Source: Bacteroidota bacterium (lineage in GTDB: Bacteria > Bacteroidota > Bacteroidia > Chitinophagales > Chitinophagaceae). Taken from it: a stretch of DNA of 64,000 nt. The DNA is taken from assembly GCA_030706685.1 (NCBI GenBank), contig JAUZOA010000003.1, positions 1-64,000 on the forward strand, in the 5' to 3' direction. The position numbers were made by a program, and so were the translations under genes. Position 1 is the stretch's first letter, and every line of letters begins with the position of its first letter. The notes under the pieces were generated by a model that did not search any database, was not told where the DNA came from, and was given only the letters and a program-made list of their open reading frames with translations. Below, one piece after another: positions 19,034 to 27,568 of the stretch.

Positions 19034-19864
19034 ATGAAAGCAACCCACAAAATACTGCTGTATGACGATTACTGCCCGCTGTGTACATGGTATTCCGGGT
19101 TATTTGTCAGGTGGGGATTACTGGATCCCGCCAACCGGGTAGCCTTTTCAAAAGCGGAACTGCCCATTCTTACTGCCATTGATATTGAAAGGGGAAAAGA
19201 TGAGATACCCTTATTTGACCCCGCTACCCATCAAACCCAGTATGGCATAGATTCCCTTCTCGAAATCATTGGTCAGCGGATCCCATTTATCAGCAAAGCA
19301 GGAAATTTCAAGCCCGTTAAATGGATACTGAAAAAAATGTACAAACTTATTTCCTGCAACCGCAAAGTAATAGTCGCCAGGAGATGCGGTCCGGGTACCT
19401 TTGATTGCAGCCCGGGATTTAATTTCTTTTACAGGATCCTTTTCATGATCCTGTTCCTCGTATTCAATTCGCTGATGCTTTTTCCTCTCCAGGCGCATGT
19501 TTTCAATCAACTCTCCTTTTACCATTTGCGGGGCTTACAGCTACAGACCGGGCATCTTGTATTCGCAGGTGCCAATTGTATCCTGGCAGTATTTCTTGAC
19601 AGGAGAATGGCGATCGAATACCTGGGACAGGTAAATATGCTGGCCCTGATAAGCATCCTTCTTTTATCCGGTCTTATGCTTTTTACTTCTTTTCTTCTTA
19701 TTCCTGAATGGATCATCGTTAGTTGCCTTGTCGTGATCAGCCTGTTTATCCTGAAAGAATATTCGCGGAGAATGAAATATGCAGGGATACTCGTCCGTAA
19801 AAAAGCAATTGCAGGGGTCAATATAGCCTGTCTTATTATTTTCCTTGCTTATGTATTTCATTAA
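19034..19864 (+). CDS. DCC-family thiol-disulfide oxidoreductase-like membrane protein
   Basis: A 276-residue DCC (DUF393) protein. The family signature is complete in the first 20 residues: LLYDDYCPLCTW, with C14 and C17 as the CxxC-like pair. The first half is soluble; from about residue 135 there are four or five membrane helices (ILFMILFLVFNSLMLFPL, NMLALISILLLSGLMLFTSFLLI and others). DCC proteins are thought to be thioredoxin-like. The epimerase gene follows after ten bases, so the two form an operon. Confidence 0.8.
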   Translation: MKATHKILLYDDYCPLCTWYSGLFVRWGLLDPANRVAFSKAELPILTAIDIERGKDEIPLFDPATHQTQYGIDSLLEIIGQRIPFISKAGNFKPVKWILKKMYKLISCNRKVIVARRCGPGTFDCSPGFNFFYRILFMILFLVFNSLMLFPLQAHVFNQLSFYHLRGLQLQTGHLVFAGANCILAVFLDRRMAIEYLGQVNMLALISILLLSGLMLFTSFLLIPEWIIVSCLVVISLFILKEYSRRMKYAGILVRKKAIAGVNIACLIIFLAYVFH

Positions 19865-19874
19865 ATGAAAGCTT

Positions 19875-20978
19875 ATGAGAAATAAAAAGATCATTATAGC
19901 GGGAGGCTCCGGTTTTATCGGGCAGTCCTTAGCCAACTATTTTGGAAAAGAAAACGAGGTCGTTATCCTTGGAAGACAGTCCGGCGACAGGCATAAAAAT
20001 TCCTATCATCAAAAATTACTGCCTGCTTCCGGTGAATATAAACTGTGTTATGTAAAATGGAACGGGAGAGATGTAGAAGAAACGTGGAGCAAGGAAATCA
20101 ATGGCGCAGATATTGTCATTAATCTCGCCGGGAAATCCGTCAATTGCCGCTATCATAAAAAACAAAAAAAGGAGATATTTGATAGCCGGACTTATGCTAC
20201 AAAAGCTATTGGCGAAGCTATCCGCCGCGCCACACAACCTCCGAAACTCTGGGTTAACGCGGCCTCTGCCACTATTTACAAAGACACCCATGATTTACCT
20301 AATGATGAATTTACCGGCAAGATCAGTGATTGGAAAAAAGACAATATGCCTTATAACCTCATTGATCACATAAGATACAGGAAGAACAGGCTTCTTGCAA
20401 GGCTTCTTCATGGCCGGAATTCTGTCTCGTATAAAGAACTAGAACTTGATTTTTCGGTGCGGGTGTGTAAGCTCTGGGAAAAAACTTTTTTTGACCAGGC
20501 AACCCCTGCTACGCGGAAGATCGCTTTGCGAACCGCTATCACACTGGGCAAAGGCGGTGTAATCACGCCCTATCTTAATCTCTGCAAATTCGGGCTTGGT
20601 GGAAAGCATGGCAATGGTCAGCAGATGTTCAGCTGGGTGCATGAAGAAGATGTGGCGCGAATGATTGAATGGTTGTTTGAAAATGGAAAAACTGAAGGTG
20701 TTTATAATTGCGTTGCACCAAACGTTGTGTCCAATTATAGTTTCCTGAAAACATTGCGGCAGGTAACAGGTCATAGAATCGGGTTGCCCGCTTCAACGTG
20801 GATGCTGGAAGCAGGGGCATTGATGATCGGTACCGAAACGGAATTGATGCTGAAAAGCAGGTGGGTGATTCCCGCCAGGGCTTTGCAGGAAGGATTTACC
20901 TTTAAGTACTCTTTGTTAAAAGACGCGTTTGAGCAAATAATCGCCGGGTTACCCCGGAATAAGTATCACCTTTTTTAA
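19875..20978 (+). CDS. TIGR01777-type NAD(P)-dependent epimerase
   Basis: An SDR-fold oxidoreductase of 367 residues. The nucleotide-binding motif is IIAGGSGFIGQSLA near the N-terminus, then ADIVINLAGKSVNCRYHKKQKKEI and a C-terminal DUF1731-like segment (RWVIPARALQEGFTFKYS). The middle carries a longer insertion than usual (about residues 140-190). Members are called SDR39U1 or YfcH-like; substrates are unknown. It is coupled to the DCC gene upstream and is followed 64 bases later by a CoA-binding protein. Confidence 0.85.
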   Translation: MRNKKIIIAGGSGFIGQSLANYFGKENEVVILGRQSGDRHKNSYHQKLLPASGEYKLCYVKWNGRDVEETWSKEINGADIVINLAGKSVNCRYHKKQKKEIFDSRTYATKAIGEAIRRATQPPKLWVNAASATIYKDTHDLPNDEFTGKISDWKKDNMPYNLIDHIRYRKNRLLARLLHGRNSVSYKELELDFSVRVCKLWEKTFFDQATPATRKIALRTAITLGKGGVITPYLNLCKFGLGGKHGNGQQMFSWVHEEDVARMIEWLFENGKTEGVYNCVAPNVVSNYSFLKTLRQVTGHRIGLPASTWMLEAGALMIGTETELMLKSRWVIPARALQEGFTFKYSLLKDAFEQIIAGLPRNKYHLF

Positions 20979-21024
20979 TTCATAAAATATTTCCCGAACA
21001 AAAACTTCTTACCCTGTGTTATAA

Positions 21025-21032
21025 TAACTTTG
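21025..21032 (+). promoter_or_regulatory. -7 element TAACTTTG before the CoA-binding gene
   Basis: It matches TAnnTTTG and ends ten bases before the start codon. No TTTG is seen at the usual -33 distance. Confidence 0.35.
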
Positions 21033-21042
21033 GCGGCTAGTT

Positions 21043-21408
21043 ATGGAAAAGAAAAAAACACTGGTTCTTGGCGCTTCTGATAACCCTTCCCGTTATAGTT
21101 TTCTTGCCATACAAAAATTACGCAGTCACGAACACCCGGTAGTGGCTATTGGAATAAAAAAAACAGTAATAGGTGATGTGCAGGTAGAAAATGAAAAGAA
21201 GCCTTTTGATAATGTTGATACAGTCACCCTTTATCTTAATCCCACTCATCAAACGGAATATTACGATTATATACTTTCTTTAAAGCCGAAACGGATAATA
21301 TTCAATCCTGGCGCGGAAAACGAAGAGTTGGCGGAGCTTGCCAAACAATCCAATATCCCGACAATGGAGGCCTGTACACTAGTTTTATTAAGTACAGGTC
21401 AGTACTAA
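21043..21408 (+). CDS. CoA-binding (YccU-like) protein
   Basis: A 121-residue single Rossmann domain of the CoA_binding_2 type. It begins KTLVLGASDNPSRYSFLAIQKLRSHEHPVVAIGI, with the family's glycine-serine loop, and continues with DTVTLYLNPTHQTEYYDYILSLKPKRIIFNPGAENEELAELA, ending with CTLVLLSTGQY. Such small proteins bind CoA or a related nucleotide; the cellular role is not settled. A hairpin follows directly. Confidence 0.85.
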   Translation: MEKKKTLVLGASDNPSRYSFLAIQKLRSHEHPVVAIGIKKTVIGDVQVENEKKPFDNVDTVTLYLNPTHQTEYYDYILSLKPKRIIFNPGAENEELAELAKQSNIPTMEACTLVLLSTGQY

Positions 21409-21414
21409 AATACA

Positions 21415-21448
21415 CTTAACGCTGAGAACTTTTACGACCAGCGTTAAG
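21415..21448. terminator. Stem-loop after the CoA-binding gene
   Basis: CTTAACGCTG and CAGCGTTAAG form a perfect 10-bp stem around a 14-base loop. No T-run follows, so it may be a processing or stability element rather than a full intrinsic terminator. Confidence 0.5.
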
Positions 21449-21600
21449 GTAGTAGTCCGAATTCTGTCAATTTTTATCTGTCAATACTTGGAGAGACTGA
21501 AAGTTTTTGCAAATATTTGTCAACCGTCCCCACTGAAAACTGCAGCAGACTAAAATCCGTTGCCAGTAAGTTACCCAATTATCTTTTTTAATAATATCCA

Positions 21601-22065
21601 ATGAAATACCTGCACCTGCCGGGCATTTGCCTGCTTGTACTATTTACCTGTGCCGCTGCTTCTGCGCAGAATAAGATACCGGTCAATGAGCCGGACCTCA
21701 GCAAACCCAAACTGTTTACTAACCTTCCCGATAGAATTCCCGTTGATATCAGCATCCTGCAAAGTTTGATAAATACCGAAGCCGGCAAAAACGTAAGTCT
21801 TAAGCTCGGGTCAAACACAGCTGGCAGCTTCAGCGGGGAAGTAGTTTCCAAATCAGATGACAATACTATTCACAGCGTAGTGATACGCTCCGGCAATTTT
21901 AACGGTGCCACCTTAACCCTGTCCTCTTCCACTCAGCCCAACGGCGCCGTTAAATTTACCGGCAGGATCATCAGCTTCGGGCATGGAGACCTTTATGTAT
22001 TGCAAAACCAAAACGATCAATATATATTAATTAAGAAAAATTTCTATGACCTTATCAATGAATGA
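21601..22065 (+). CDS. Secreted protein of unknown function
   Basis: I do not recognise this 154-residue protein. A signal peptide (MKYLHLPGICLLVLFTCAAASAQ) is followed by a short linker and a beta-rich domain with SGEVVSKSDDNTIHSVVIRSGNFNGATLTLSS and GRIISFGHGDLYVLQNQNDQYILIKKNFYDLIN. It lies 66 bases upstream of a secreted metalloprotease on the same strand. A companion role (inhibitor, chaperone or substrate) is possible, by position only. Confidence 0.7.
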   Translation: MKYLHLPGICLLVLFTCAAASAQNKIPVNEPDLSKPKLFTNLPDRIPVDISILQSLINTEAGKNVSLKLGSNTAGSFSGEVVSKSDDNTIHSVVIRSGNFNGATLTLSSSTQPNGAVKFTGRIISFGHGDLYVLQNQNDQYILIKKNFYDLINE

Positions 22066-22131
22066 CGCCTTTACCTGACCCGTTTTTTATCCAGTATCCG
22101 AGTACCTTTTGAAAACTAAATCCGCCTTGTT

Positions 22132-23733
22132 ATGAAAACCATTATCCGAACCATCGTTATGGTGCTGCCCATAAGCAGCACGCTAATGGTAAATTCACAA
22201 GTTCCCTTTTTAAGCAGCCATCCATCCGCCCAGGCAGTGATCTTTCTTGATTTTGACGGACACACTGTCAACGGCACAAGCTGGAATTATAACGGCCCGA
22301 TTGTCTGCGGAGCATCGGGCCTTACTAATTCCCAGATCACGGAAGTCTTCGACCGTGTTTCGGAAGATTATCGTCCTTTCAACATTAATGTTACTACCGA
22401 TTCCACTAAATTTTTGGCAGCGCCGCTCAACCAGCGAACAAGGGTGATCATTACCGTTACATCCAGTTGGTATGGTGCGGCAGGCGGTGTGTCTTTTGTC
22501 GGATCATTTTCATGGGGTGATAATAGTCCTTGTTTTGTTTTTTCGCAATTGCTGAACTATAATGTAAAAAACATCGCGGAAGCCACTTCACATGAAGCAG
22601 GTCATACACTTGGATTGTATCACCAGGCATCTTATGATGTCAATTGTAATAAGCTATCTGATTACTATGCCGGCCAGGGAAGCGGCGAGATCGGGTGGGC
22701 ACCGATCATGGGAGTTGGTTATTACGAAAATTTCACATTATGGAATAATGGCCCTAATTCTTACGGTTGTTCCAGTTACCAGAGCGACCTCGATATCATT
22801 ACTTCAGCCACCAATGGTTTTGGCTATCGCAACGACGATCATGGCAATACTTTTGCCGACGCTACACTGGCCGGGTTATCGAATGATCAGTTCAATGTAG
22901 ACGGAGTAATTGAACGTAATACAGACCAGGATATGTTTGTGTTTACCCTGCCGTCAGCCGGGCGATTCCAGCTGGATGCAATACCTTATAATGTAGGCAA
23001 CAACCATGCAGGTTCCGACCTGGATATGCAAGTGACTTTGTACAATGGTTCCCAGGCAACGCTCAACGTTTATAATCCCGGTACTTTACTCAGCTCAGTG
23101 ATAGATACGACGCTGAATGCCGGAACCTACTATCTCAAGGTAGAAGGCAAAGGGAATATGTATGCTCCCGCTTATGCAAGTCTTGGATCTTATTCCCTGC
23201 AGGGCCGTTTTTCTCCCGGTACTATATTGCCATTGCATAATATTCAACTTCTCGGTCATCTCAACGGAGATAAGCATGAGCTGGATTGGACCATCCAGGG
23301 AGATGAGGCCATTACACAACAGGAAGTTGAAATATCTACGGATGGAAGAAACTTTCAGCCATTGGCGCAAACGCAGGTGAATGATCGTTCTTACCTCTAC
23401 AAGCCCGATAATATCACACTCGCGCAATACCGCCTGAATATAACGACAAGTAACGGCCATCAATATTATTCAAACGTGGTAACCATACGGCAGGATGGAT
23501 CAACGCCAAGACCGCAGTTAACCGGTACCCTGATCTTTTCCAATACAGTTGTTGTGAGCAGTCCCGGTAATTATGATTACAGGATCATGGATGCAAATGG
23601 CAGGATATTGTCCGGGGGGAAACTAATCAACGGTGTTAACAATATTGCTGCTGGACCTATGACAAGTGGAATCTACCTGATCATTTTTTCGGGTAATACG
23701 CAGCAATGGACAGACAAATTCGTACGACAATAA
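22132..23733 (+). CDS. Secreted zinc metalloprotease with T9SS sorting domain
   Basis: A 533-residue exported protein. The metal site HEAGHTLGLYH is at H154, H158 and H164 (HExxHxxGxxH, the metzincin form). A pre-peptidase C-terminal-like beta domain follows at about 230-360 (DQDMFVFTLPSAGRFQLDA...GTYYLKVEGKG). The last 80 residues form a type A sorting domain (YRIMDANGRILSGGKLINGVNNIAAGPMTSGIYLIIF). It is therefore expected to leave the cell through type IX secretion. The mature substrate is unknown. A hairpin and a strong terminator follow. Confidence 0.88.
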   Translation: MKTIIRTIVMVLPISSTLMVNSQVPFLSSHPSAQAVIFLDFDGHTVNGTSWNYNGPIVCGASGLTNSQITEVFDRVSEDYRPFNINVTTDSTKFLAAPLNQRTRVIITVTSSWYGAAGGVSFVGSFSWGDNSPCFVFSQLLNYNVKNIAEATSHEAGHTLGLYHQASYDVNCNKLSDYYAGQGSGEIGWAPIMGVGYYENFTLWNNGPNSYGCSSYQSDLDIITSATNGFGYRNDDHGNTFADATLAGLSNDQFNVDGVIERNTDQDMFVFTLPSAGRFQLDAIPYNVGNNHAGSDLDMQVTLYNGSQATLNVYNPGTLLSSVIDTTLNAGTYYLKVEGKGNMYAPAYASLGSYSLQGRFSPGTILPLHNIQLLGHLNGDKHELDWTIQGDEAITQQEVEISTDGRNFQPLAQTQVNDRSYLYKPDNITLAQYRLNITTSNGHQYYSNVVTIRQDGSTPRPQLTGTLIFSNTVVVSSPGNYDYRIMDANGRILSGGKLINGVNNIAAGPMTSGIYLIIFSGNTQQWTDKFVRQ

Positions 23734-23742
23734 ACTTTTCCG

Positions 23743-23759
23743 GTTCTGTTTAACAGAAC
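23743..23759. repeat. Hairpin after the metalloprotease gene
   Basis: GTTCTG and CAGAAC pair around TTTAA, ten bases after the stop codon. It stands just ahead of a stronger terminator. Confidence 0.5.
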
Positions 23760-23784
23760 AATAATCCGTTCCCTTTTGCTAATC

Positions 23785-23820
23785 AGAGGTTTTTCTCTAT
23801 CTTGGGAAAACCTCTTTTTT
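23785..23820 (+). terminator. Intrinsic terminator ending at the next gene's start codon
   Basis: AGAGGTTTT pairs with AAAACCTCT (9 bp) and is followed by T6, immediately before an ATG. It fits as the terminator of the metalloprotease gene. Its position directly against the start of the YkuK-like gene is unusual. Confidence 0.7.
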
Positions 23821-24294
23821 ATGCGCTGGAGAAAATTTAATGGCGACCTTATTGAACTCCCTATTATCCAGGCGGTAGAAAATGCCATCAAACGTGAGAC
23901 CCAGGCTGGTTTTAAGCTGAAGGTCTGCATTGGCACCGATTCGCAGGTAAAGGGAAAAGAAACAGAATTCGCTACGGTCATTGTCTTTCTTCGCGAAGGA
24001 CATGGCGGGTTTATGTTCATCCACAATGAAAAGACAAAACAGCAGTTCACTATCAAGGAAAGAATGCTGATGGAAGTAGCTAAAAGCATCGAAATCGCTT
24101 ATGAGCTATGTAACCTTTTCACTGTTTACAGTGTGGATATGGAAGTACATGCGGACATTAACACCAACCCGCATTTCAAAAGCAATGATGCTCTTAAAGA
24201 AGCAATGGGCTATATTCTAGGAATGGGCTTTGCCTTTAAAGCCAAGCCGGAAGCCTTTGCCAGCAGCAGTTGCGCTAATAAAATAGTGAATTAA
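23821..24294 (+). CDS. RNase H-like protein of the DUF458 (YkuK) family
   Basis: A 157-residue protein related to Bacillus YkuK (DUF458, RNase H-like fold). Visible landmarks are the front IIQAVENAI, LKVCIGTDSQVKGKETEFATVIVF with the first acidic residue, VYSVDMEVHADINTNPHFKSNDALKEAMGYILGMGFAFKAKPEAFASSSCANKI. The function of the family is not established. I start at the ATG before RWRKFNGD, although the frame is open further upstream across the terminator. The terminator hairpin touches this ATG, so expression must come from read-through or an unusual promoter. Confidence 0.8.
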   Translation: MRWRKFNGDLIELPIIQAVENAIKRETQAGFKLKVCIGTDSQVKGKETEFATVIVFLREGHGGFMFIHNEKTKQQFTIKERMLMEVAKSIEIAYELCNLFTVYSVDMEVHADINTNPHFKSNDALKEAMGYILGMGFAFKAKPEAFASSSCANKIVN

Positions 24295-24303
24295 AACCCG
24301 AAC

Positions 24304-24356
24304 CCCCCGGAGGGGCTTTGGCAGCGTCACTATACTTGCGGAGGGCTCTCCGCAGG
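24304..24356. repeat. Paired palindromes between convergent genes
   Basis: CCCCCCGGAGGGG is followed by GCGGAG-GGCT-CTCCGC (24338-24353). They lie between the YkuK-like gene and a leftward broken gene and probably act as a two-way boundary. Confidence 0.5.
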
Positions 24357-24370
24357 AGGAATCGTCTCCC

Positions 24371-24683
24371 TTACTTTTTTACACTTCTTCTTAAACCAAC
24401 AACCAGGATAACAAAAAAGAATGTACCTGTTCCGGTATATAAGAAGGCTTGCTTTTTTTGTTTGTCTCTTTGCTCGTTTTGATACCTGGGAAAATTATCC
24501 ATGCCTTGCTTAACATCCCTGCTCATTTGAGCGCTTTTCATACTATCTAAGAACTGCTGCGCATGATCCAACGCTTTTTGCCATAGAGCCAGTATCTTTC
24601 TGCACCATCCTCCCATTGGATACATCCTGTGAAAAAGCAATAACCGCGACGAACAGTGATACTGTTAAAAGAAGCTTGCACAT
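24371..24683 (-). pseudogene. Small exported membrane protein, interrupted by a frameshift
   Basis: Two overlapping frames together make one sensible protein. The first has a signal peptide (MCKLLLTVSLFVAVIAFSQ) and runs to GSMAKSV before stopping. The second supplies ALDHAQQFLDSMKSAQMSRDV, then a charged region and a C-terminal membrane helix (AFLYTGTGTFFFVILVVGL). Removing one A from the A5 run at 24575-24579 joins them into about 103 residues. This is either a true frameshift mutation, a slippage-controlled gene, or a sequencing error. The family is unknown. Confidence 0.5.
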
Positions 24684-24744
24684 AACTCATTTTTACGAAA
24701 GTACCTGATCAGTAACCGGGACGAAATACGGCCTAAAAGGCATT

Positions 24745-24963
24745 TTACCGGACCTGTACGGCAGGAAGGACAGAATTAATCTCAACTTTAGGGGTAATGG
24801 CTTCGGGATTTTCAGGCTTGTCATACGAAGTAGCCGAAGAAGAAGATTCGAAATATATTTTTTCGATCTTTTTGGTGTCTTCCTGGGCGAAAGAAAAGAT
24901 AATGAATACGAAAACAAAAAGTATAACTACAAGATTTTTCTCGGACAAGATGAATTTCTTCAT
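24745..24963 (-). CDS. Short exported protein
   Basis: An unrecognised 72-residue product: signal peptide MKKFILSEKNLVVILFVFVFIIFSFAQ, then a short polar tail rich in Ser and Glu with PKVEINSVLPAVQVR at the end. The longer open frame upstream does not look like protein. It lies 62 bases upstream of the frameshifted small membrane protein on the same strand, and could be expressed with it. Confidence 0.5.
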   Translation of the reverse strand: MKKFILSEKNLVVILFVFVFIIFSFAQEDTKKIEKIYFESSSSATSYDKPENPEAITPKVEINSVLPAVQVR

Positions 24964-25024
24964 AAAATAAACTGCCAATTCGTTGCAAAGTAAGATATAA
25001 ATCCTGAAGAATCCAAAGTGAGTT

Positions 25025-25200
25025 ATGTCTATTTTGGAATTTTGATCCTGGTTTTGCGGAAGGAAAATTTGCTTTAGTCTAATCATTTTCTAATGCTTCG
25101 ACTCCGGGACTGTTTCAAAAAAAACTTGAATTCGAACTTTGATCAATTTCCCTCCCGGTTGCTATCGGGGATCCCAATCCGGCTTTTCAAAATAAGTCAT
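25025..25200. mobile_element. Second MITE-like element, diverged
   Basis: The ends read ATGTCTATTTTGG and, on the other strand, ATGACTTATTTTGA, forming imperfect terminal inverted repeats. Internal blocks shared in order with the copy near 11.7 kb are ATTTTGGAATTTTGA, GAAAATTTG, TTTCCCTCCCG and GGGATCCC. No open reading frame is present. It lies beyond the 3' end of engB. Confidence 0.5.
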
Positions 25201-25224
25201 TCTAAAAGATTTCCCGGAACACGA

Positions 25225-25842
25225 CTATAATCTTTTAAAACTCTTGTTCAGTGCATCAATATAATCGAGCAAAGGTTTCCTTCCCTCTTTATTGATTACG
25301 GAGGTGATAAAGTAAGGCGGTGGTTCTTCCCAGTTTTCATTCAATGCAGACAGAAATGTTTCTACCTGTCTTTTGGTTGCCGCCGGTTTATTCTTATCAT
25401 TCTTGGTAAATACCAGTACAAAAGGTATCTCCCATTTTCCTAACCGGTTAATAAAATCGAGGTCGGCTGTTTGCGGCTCATGGCGGCTATCGATCAATAC
25501 AAATAAGCAAACAAGATTCTCTCTTTTCCGGATATAGTTTTCTATCATTTGTTCCCAGCGACGACGGCTGCTCTGCGATATTTTAGCATAGCCATAGCCG
25601 GGAAGGTCAACCAGGTACCATTTCTTCTTATCATCAGAGACAATCTCAAAATGATTAACCAGTTGCGTTTTTCCGGGTGCAGCAGATGTTTTTGCCAGAT
25701 TCTTATTATTGCAAAGCATGTTGATCAGCGACGATTTACCAACATTGCTGCGCCCGATAAATGCATACTCCGGTCTGTCTGGCACCGGGCACTGTTTGTA
25801 GTCCGCATTACTGATGAGGTAATGGGAAGAAATAATTTCCAT
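25225..25842 (-). CDS. engB: Ribosome biogenesis GTPase EngB/YsxC
   Basis: A 205-residue essential-type GTPase that assists assembly of the large ribosomal subunit. The G1 motif GRSNVGKSS is at 30-38, G3 is LVDLPGYGYA, G4 is FTKND, and TSAAPGKTQLVNHF is the conserved switch I segment. The length is normal. Upstream on its own strand, TATCTTGC lies close to the start codon and resembles the -7 promoter box. The PAS protein behind it is co-oriented but separated by 85 bases. Confidence 0.95.
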   Translation of the reverse strand: MEIISSHYLISNADYKQCPVPDRPEYAFIGRSNVGKSSLINMLCNNKNLAKTSAAPGKTQLVNHFEIVSDDKKKWYLVDLPGYGYAKISQSSRRRWEQMIENYIRKRENLVCLFVLIDSRHEPQTADLDFINRLGKWEIPFVLVFTKNDKNKPAATKRQVETFLSALNENWEEPPPYFITSVINKEGRKPLLDYIDALNKSFKRL

Positions 25843-25926
25843 CTGGGTGCAAGATAGTGGACAAGCTCATAACAGAAAAACATCCCGGGTAAGGATAGCA
25901 AAATACAAGTGGCATTAAGTGGCAGG

Positions 25927-27375
25927 CTATTTCCCGGAATTCCTGATCAATTCCTGTACCTGTATAAGGTATTCGATTGCCTTATGTAATGAATCTCCTG
26001 AACCCGCTTGCGCCGATTCGATATGTGATTGTGCCCGCTTTACTGTTTCATTGATATCCGCAAATAGCTTTTTACCGGTACTGTCTTTTTCTTTTCCTTT
26101 GGTAGTGACCGGGGAGGTCATTTTATAGCGTTGCTCCTGTTCATCCAGCAATTGTTGTTCCCGCTTTTTTTGTTCGGTCAGGTCACGGATAGCGCCAATA
26201 AGGCGGGCAGGTTTTTTATTTTTATACAGTATTAAACCTGTATCATAAAGGATCTTATAACTCCCGTCTGCGCATTTAAACCGGTATTCATCTTCCCATC
26301 TTTCCAGTCCCTTGCGGATATGCGCGTCAATCTTCTTTTTTACACGGTCCCTGTCATCAGGATGTACTTTGCTAAACCACCAGTCCATCTCCGGGCCGAT
26401 TTCACCGGGAGAATAACCGGAAAGAGGATAAAAAGTCTCGCTGCGGTATATTTCGTTTGTTTCAAGATTGATATCCCAGATGGCATCCGAAGTAACTTTT
26501 GAGGAATAGCTGAATCTTTCGTTGCTTTTTTGCAATTCTTCTTCTTTTTTTACGAGGTCGGAAATATCCGAAAGGGAAACAACTACCGCATAAGGATTAA
26601 ATTCATTTTCCCTGATTAATGCCTGGCTGCTTACCGAAATCCAAAGACTTATACCGCTCGGTTTCTGAAGCTGCATCCGGACATTTTTTTGAGGGAATCC
26701 CGTTTGCAGGGTAACGATTGCCGGCAGCTCACTGTCCGGGAAATTACGGCCATCCAGTTTAAATACCTTCCAGTCATGACTGACTGGCATTACTCCTAAC
26801 ATTCGTTCCATGGGAACATCGAGTATCTCCGCCGCTCTTTTGTTGCAGGTTGTGATCTTTCCGCTGGCATCAAGCATCAATACACCGTCTACCAGGGTAT
26901 TGACAAGGGTTTGGTAAGTATCTTCCGCTTCTGCCAGCTTTTTCTCAGCCAGCCTTTCACGGGTAATATTATGATTGACGATAATGATAGAGGAAGGTTT
27001 TTCGTCCCCGTCTTTAACATAATTGACGGTAGTGCGAAAATAAATATGCAACCCATCATGACGATGAAAGATGAGCTCCCCTTCCCAATATCCTCTTTCC
27101 GCCATCTCTTTTTTCAGCTGTTCAACAGAACCTTTGATAAAGCTGATGGTAACGAGCTCAAAAATATTCTTTCCCAGAGCTCCGGGCAGGCCGTATATTT
27201 TTTCAGCCGGCTCATTCCAGCCTTTAATGGAAAAGTGCAGGTCTGTTTGAATAACTGAGTCGGAAAGATTCTGGAGATCTTCATACAAGGCAGCGGTGGC
27301 TTTATCCGCTTCGGTGTTTGCAATAAAGGAACCTTTAACTGCAGATAGCAGTTGCTTTGGATTTGGGTTTTTCAT
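25927..27375 (-). CDS. Multi-PAS sensor protein without a visible output domain
   Basis: A soluble protein of 482 residues. Three PAS domains are visible: about 25-145 (DSVIQTDLHFSIKGWNEPAEKIYGLPG), 150-270 (TLVDGVLMLDASGKITTCNKRAAEILDVP) and 285-420, the last a PAS_3/PAC type (YPLSGYSPGEIG...HPDDRDRVKKKI...GAIRDLTEQKKREQQ). The final 70 residues are helical (LFADINETVKRAQSHIESAQAG). There is no kinase, cyclase or helix-turn-helix. It may signal through a partner or the short C-terminal helices. I start at MKNPNPKQLL. Confidence 0.8.
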   Translation of the reverse strand: MKNPNPKQLLSAVKGSFIANTEADKATAALYEDLQNLSDSVIQTDLHFSIKGWNEPAEKIYGLPGALGKNIFELVTISFIKGSVEQLKKEMAERGYWEGELIFHRHDGLHIYFRTTVNYVKDGDEKPSSIIIVNHNITRERLAEKKLAEAEDTYQTLVNTLVDGVLMLDASGKITTCNKRAAEILDVPMERMLGVMPVSHDWKVFKLDGRNFPDSELPAIVTLQTGFPQKNVRMQLQKPSGISLWISVSSQALIRENEFNPYAVVVSLSDISDLVKKEEELQKSNERFSYSSKVTSDAIWDINLETNEIYRSETFYPLSGYSPGEIGPEMDWWFSKVHPDDRDRVKKKIDAHIRKGLERWEDEYRFKCADGSYKILYDTGLILYKNKKPARLIGAIRDLTEQKKREQQLLDEQEQRYKMTSPVTTKGKEKDSTGKKLFADINETVKRAQSHIESAQAGSGDSLHKAIEYLIQVQELIRNSGK

Positions 27376-27568
27376 CAGTCGGTGGCTAAAGTGCAACAAG
27401 ATATTAATCGAAACCTGAATTAAAAAAAAGATTTTATCATTTTTTTGCAATAAAAACTAAATATGGGAAAAGACCTGCCCCTGTAAAAAATCTACGTACT
27501 AATACGAACACCCGTTTCCCTTATCATTTCGCATTACCGTAACATAATATGGTGAATACCTGGCAAAA

